NCBI GenBank assembly: GCA_016744995.1
Contig: JADGDG010000015.1
Coordinates: forward strand, 33,521-97,520
Source of the DNA: Gammaproteobacteria bacterium
GTDB taxonomy: Bacteria; Pseudomonadota; Gammaproteobacteria; GRL18
Length of the DNA stretch: 64,000 nt
Direction: 5' to 3'
Shown here: piece after piece, positions 63,782-64,000 of the stretch
How the letters are laid out: every line of letters starts with the position of its first letter
How positions within the stretch are numbered: the stretch's first letter is position 1
Notes under the pieces: generated by a model
Databases searched by the model: none
What the model saw: only the letters and a program-made list of their open reading frames with translations
Told to the model about the DNA's origin: nothing
Made by a program: the position numbers and the translations under genes

Positions 63782-64000
63782 ATGCACTACGCCAACGCCA
63801 ATACCAGCCGCTTTAATTTTACTATTTTCAGTCAAACCAATGCCAACCAGACCGATCAGTTTAATGAACTCCGGGTTTATCAATTTGACCTGCAGGAACA
63901 TCTTTCCAAACACTTTTGCCTCAAGCTGGATTTTGTCTGTGAAGAGCAGCACCTTGAGCACCACGAATTGCTCAAGAAAACCGCTCTGCTGAGCATTCAT
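63782..64000 (+). CDS. vgrG: Type VI secretion tip protein VgrG, N-terminal fragment
   Basis: The frame opens with ATG 6 bases behind AGGGAA and stays open to the right edge (73 residues). TDQFNELRVYQFDLQEHLSK and HFCLKLDFVCEEQHLEHHEL resemble the N-terminal domain of VgrG, which caps the Hcp tube. Codons ending in C are noticeably more frequent (CAC, TAC, GCC, AAC, GAC) than in neighbouring genes, which suggests a different origin. The identification rests on the first domain only. Confidence 0.7.
   Translation, partial: MHYANANTSRFNFTIFSQTNANQTDQFNELRVYQFDLQEHLSKHFCLKLDFVCEEQHLEHHELLKKTALLSIH

Overview
The window is a chromosomal segment of a motile, AT-rich gammaproteobacterium. The evidence is a polar-type flagellar gene order (fliH-I-J-K, then fliL-M-N-O-P-Q-R-flhB), sigma54-like and sigma28-like promoters in front of flagellar and chemotaxis genes, a CheA/W/R/D/B cluster with Tsr-type receptors, and housekeeping genes in gammaproteobacterial order (infC-rpmI-rplT-pheS-pheT-ihfA-merR). 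Species cannot be decided from sequence reading alone. No rRNA, tRNA or CRISPR array was seen.

Region 1 (1-7.2 kb) holds the end of fliH, fliI, fliJ, fliK, a flagellin and an unrecognised gene. A two-gene unit follows, behind a good sigma28-type promoter: a small cytoplasmic receptor-tip-like protein and an ODP-type diiron MBL-fold protein, together a candidate minimal oxygen or iron chemosensor. Region 2 (7.2-11.8 kb) is housekeeping: bolA, trxA, hemH, mobB-moeA and nudF. Region 3 (11.9-19.9 kb) is an accessory block bounded by inverted copies of a structured, palindromic ~200-bp repeat (R1, third partial copy inside). It carries a second repeat (R2), a half-length MreB-like gene, an intact IS4-family element with a perfect 10-bp target duplication inside a DUF2971-like gene, a broken membrane-protein gene, a YSC84/SYLF lipoprotein-like gene, a BASS-type transporter and a decayed ParDE module.

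Region 4 (19.9-28.7 kb) returns to flagellar functions: a small axial-protein-like gene with its own sigma28-type promoter, fliA, a DUF1249 gene, a SPOR-domain protein, then a sigma54-type promoter and fliL-M-N-O-P-Q-R-flhB. Region 5 (28.8-38.9 kb) has an ArsR-rhodanese repressor divergent from a sterol-desaturase-family gene and a DsrE-like gene, a diguanylate cyclase, gltX, a CPA2 antiporter, and an operon of two DUF1538 membrane proteins with a P-II-like and a CBS protein. Region 6 (39.0-53.0 kb) is the chemotaxis operon: STAS, cheY, a tiny heptad-repeat ORF, cheA, cheW, a NIT-type receptor, an Aer-like PAS receptor, cheR, cheD, cheB, STAS, a response regulator/PP2C phosphatase/kinase and an Hpt protein. 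Region 7 (53.2-64 kb) has a histone H1-like protein, ppx, three less-known genes, infC (AUC start), rpmI, rplT, pheS, pheT, ihfA, a MerR regulator and the first codons of a type VI secretion vgrG.

The parts work together as follows. Sigma54 drives mid-class flagellar genes (fliK, fliL operon). FliA then drives the chemotaxis operon, the receptor-tip/ODP pair and the small axial-like gene. Two of the sensing inputs look redox or oxygen related: the ODP pair and the Aer-like receptor.
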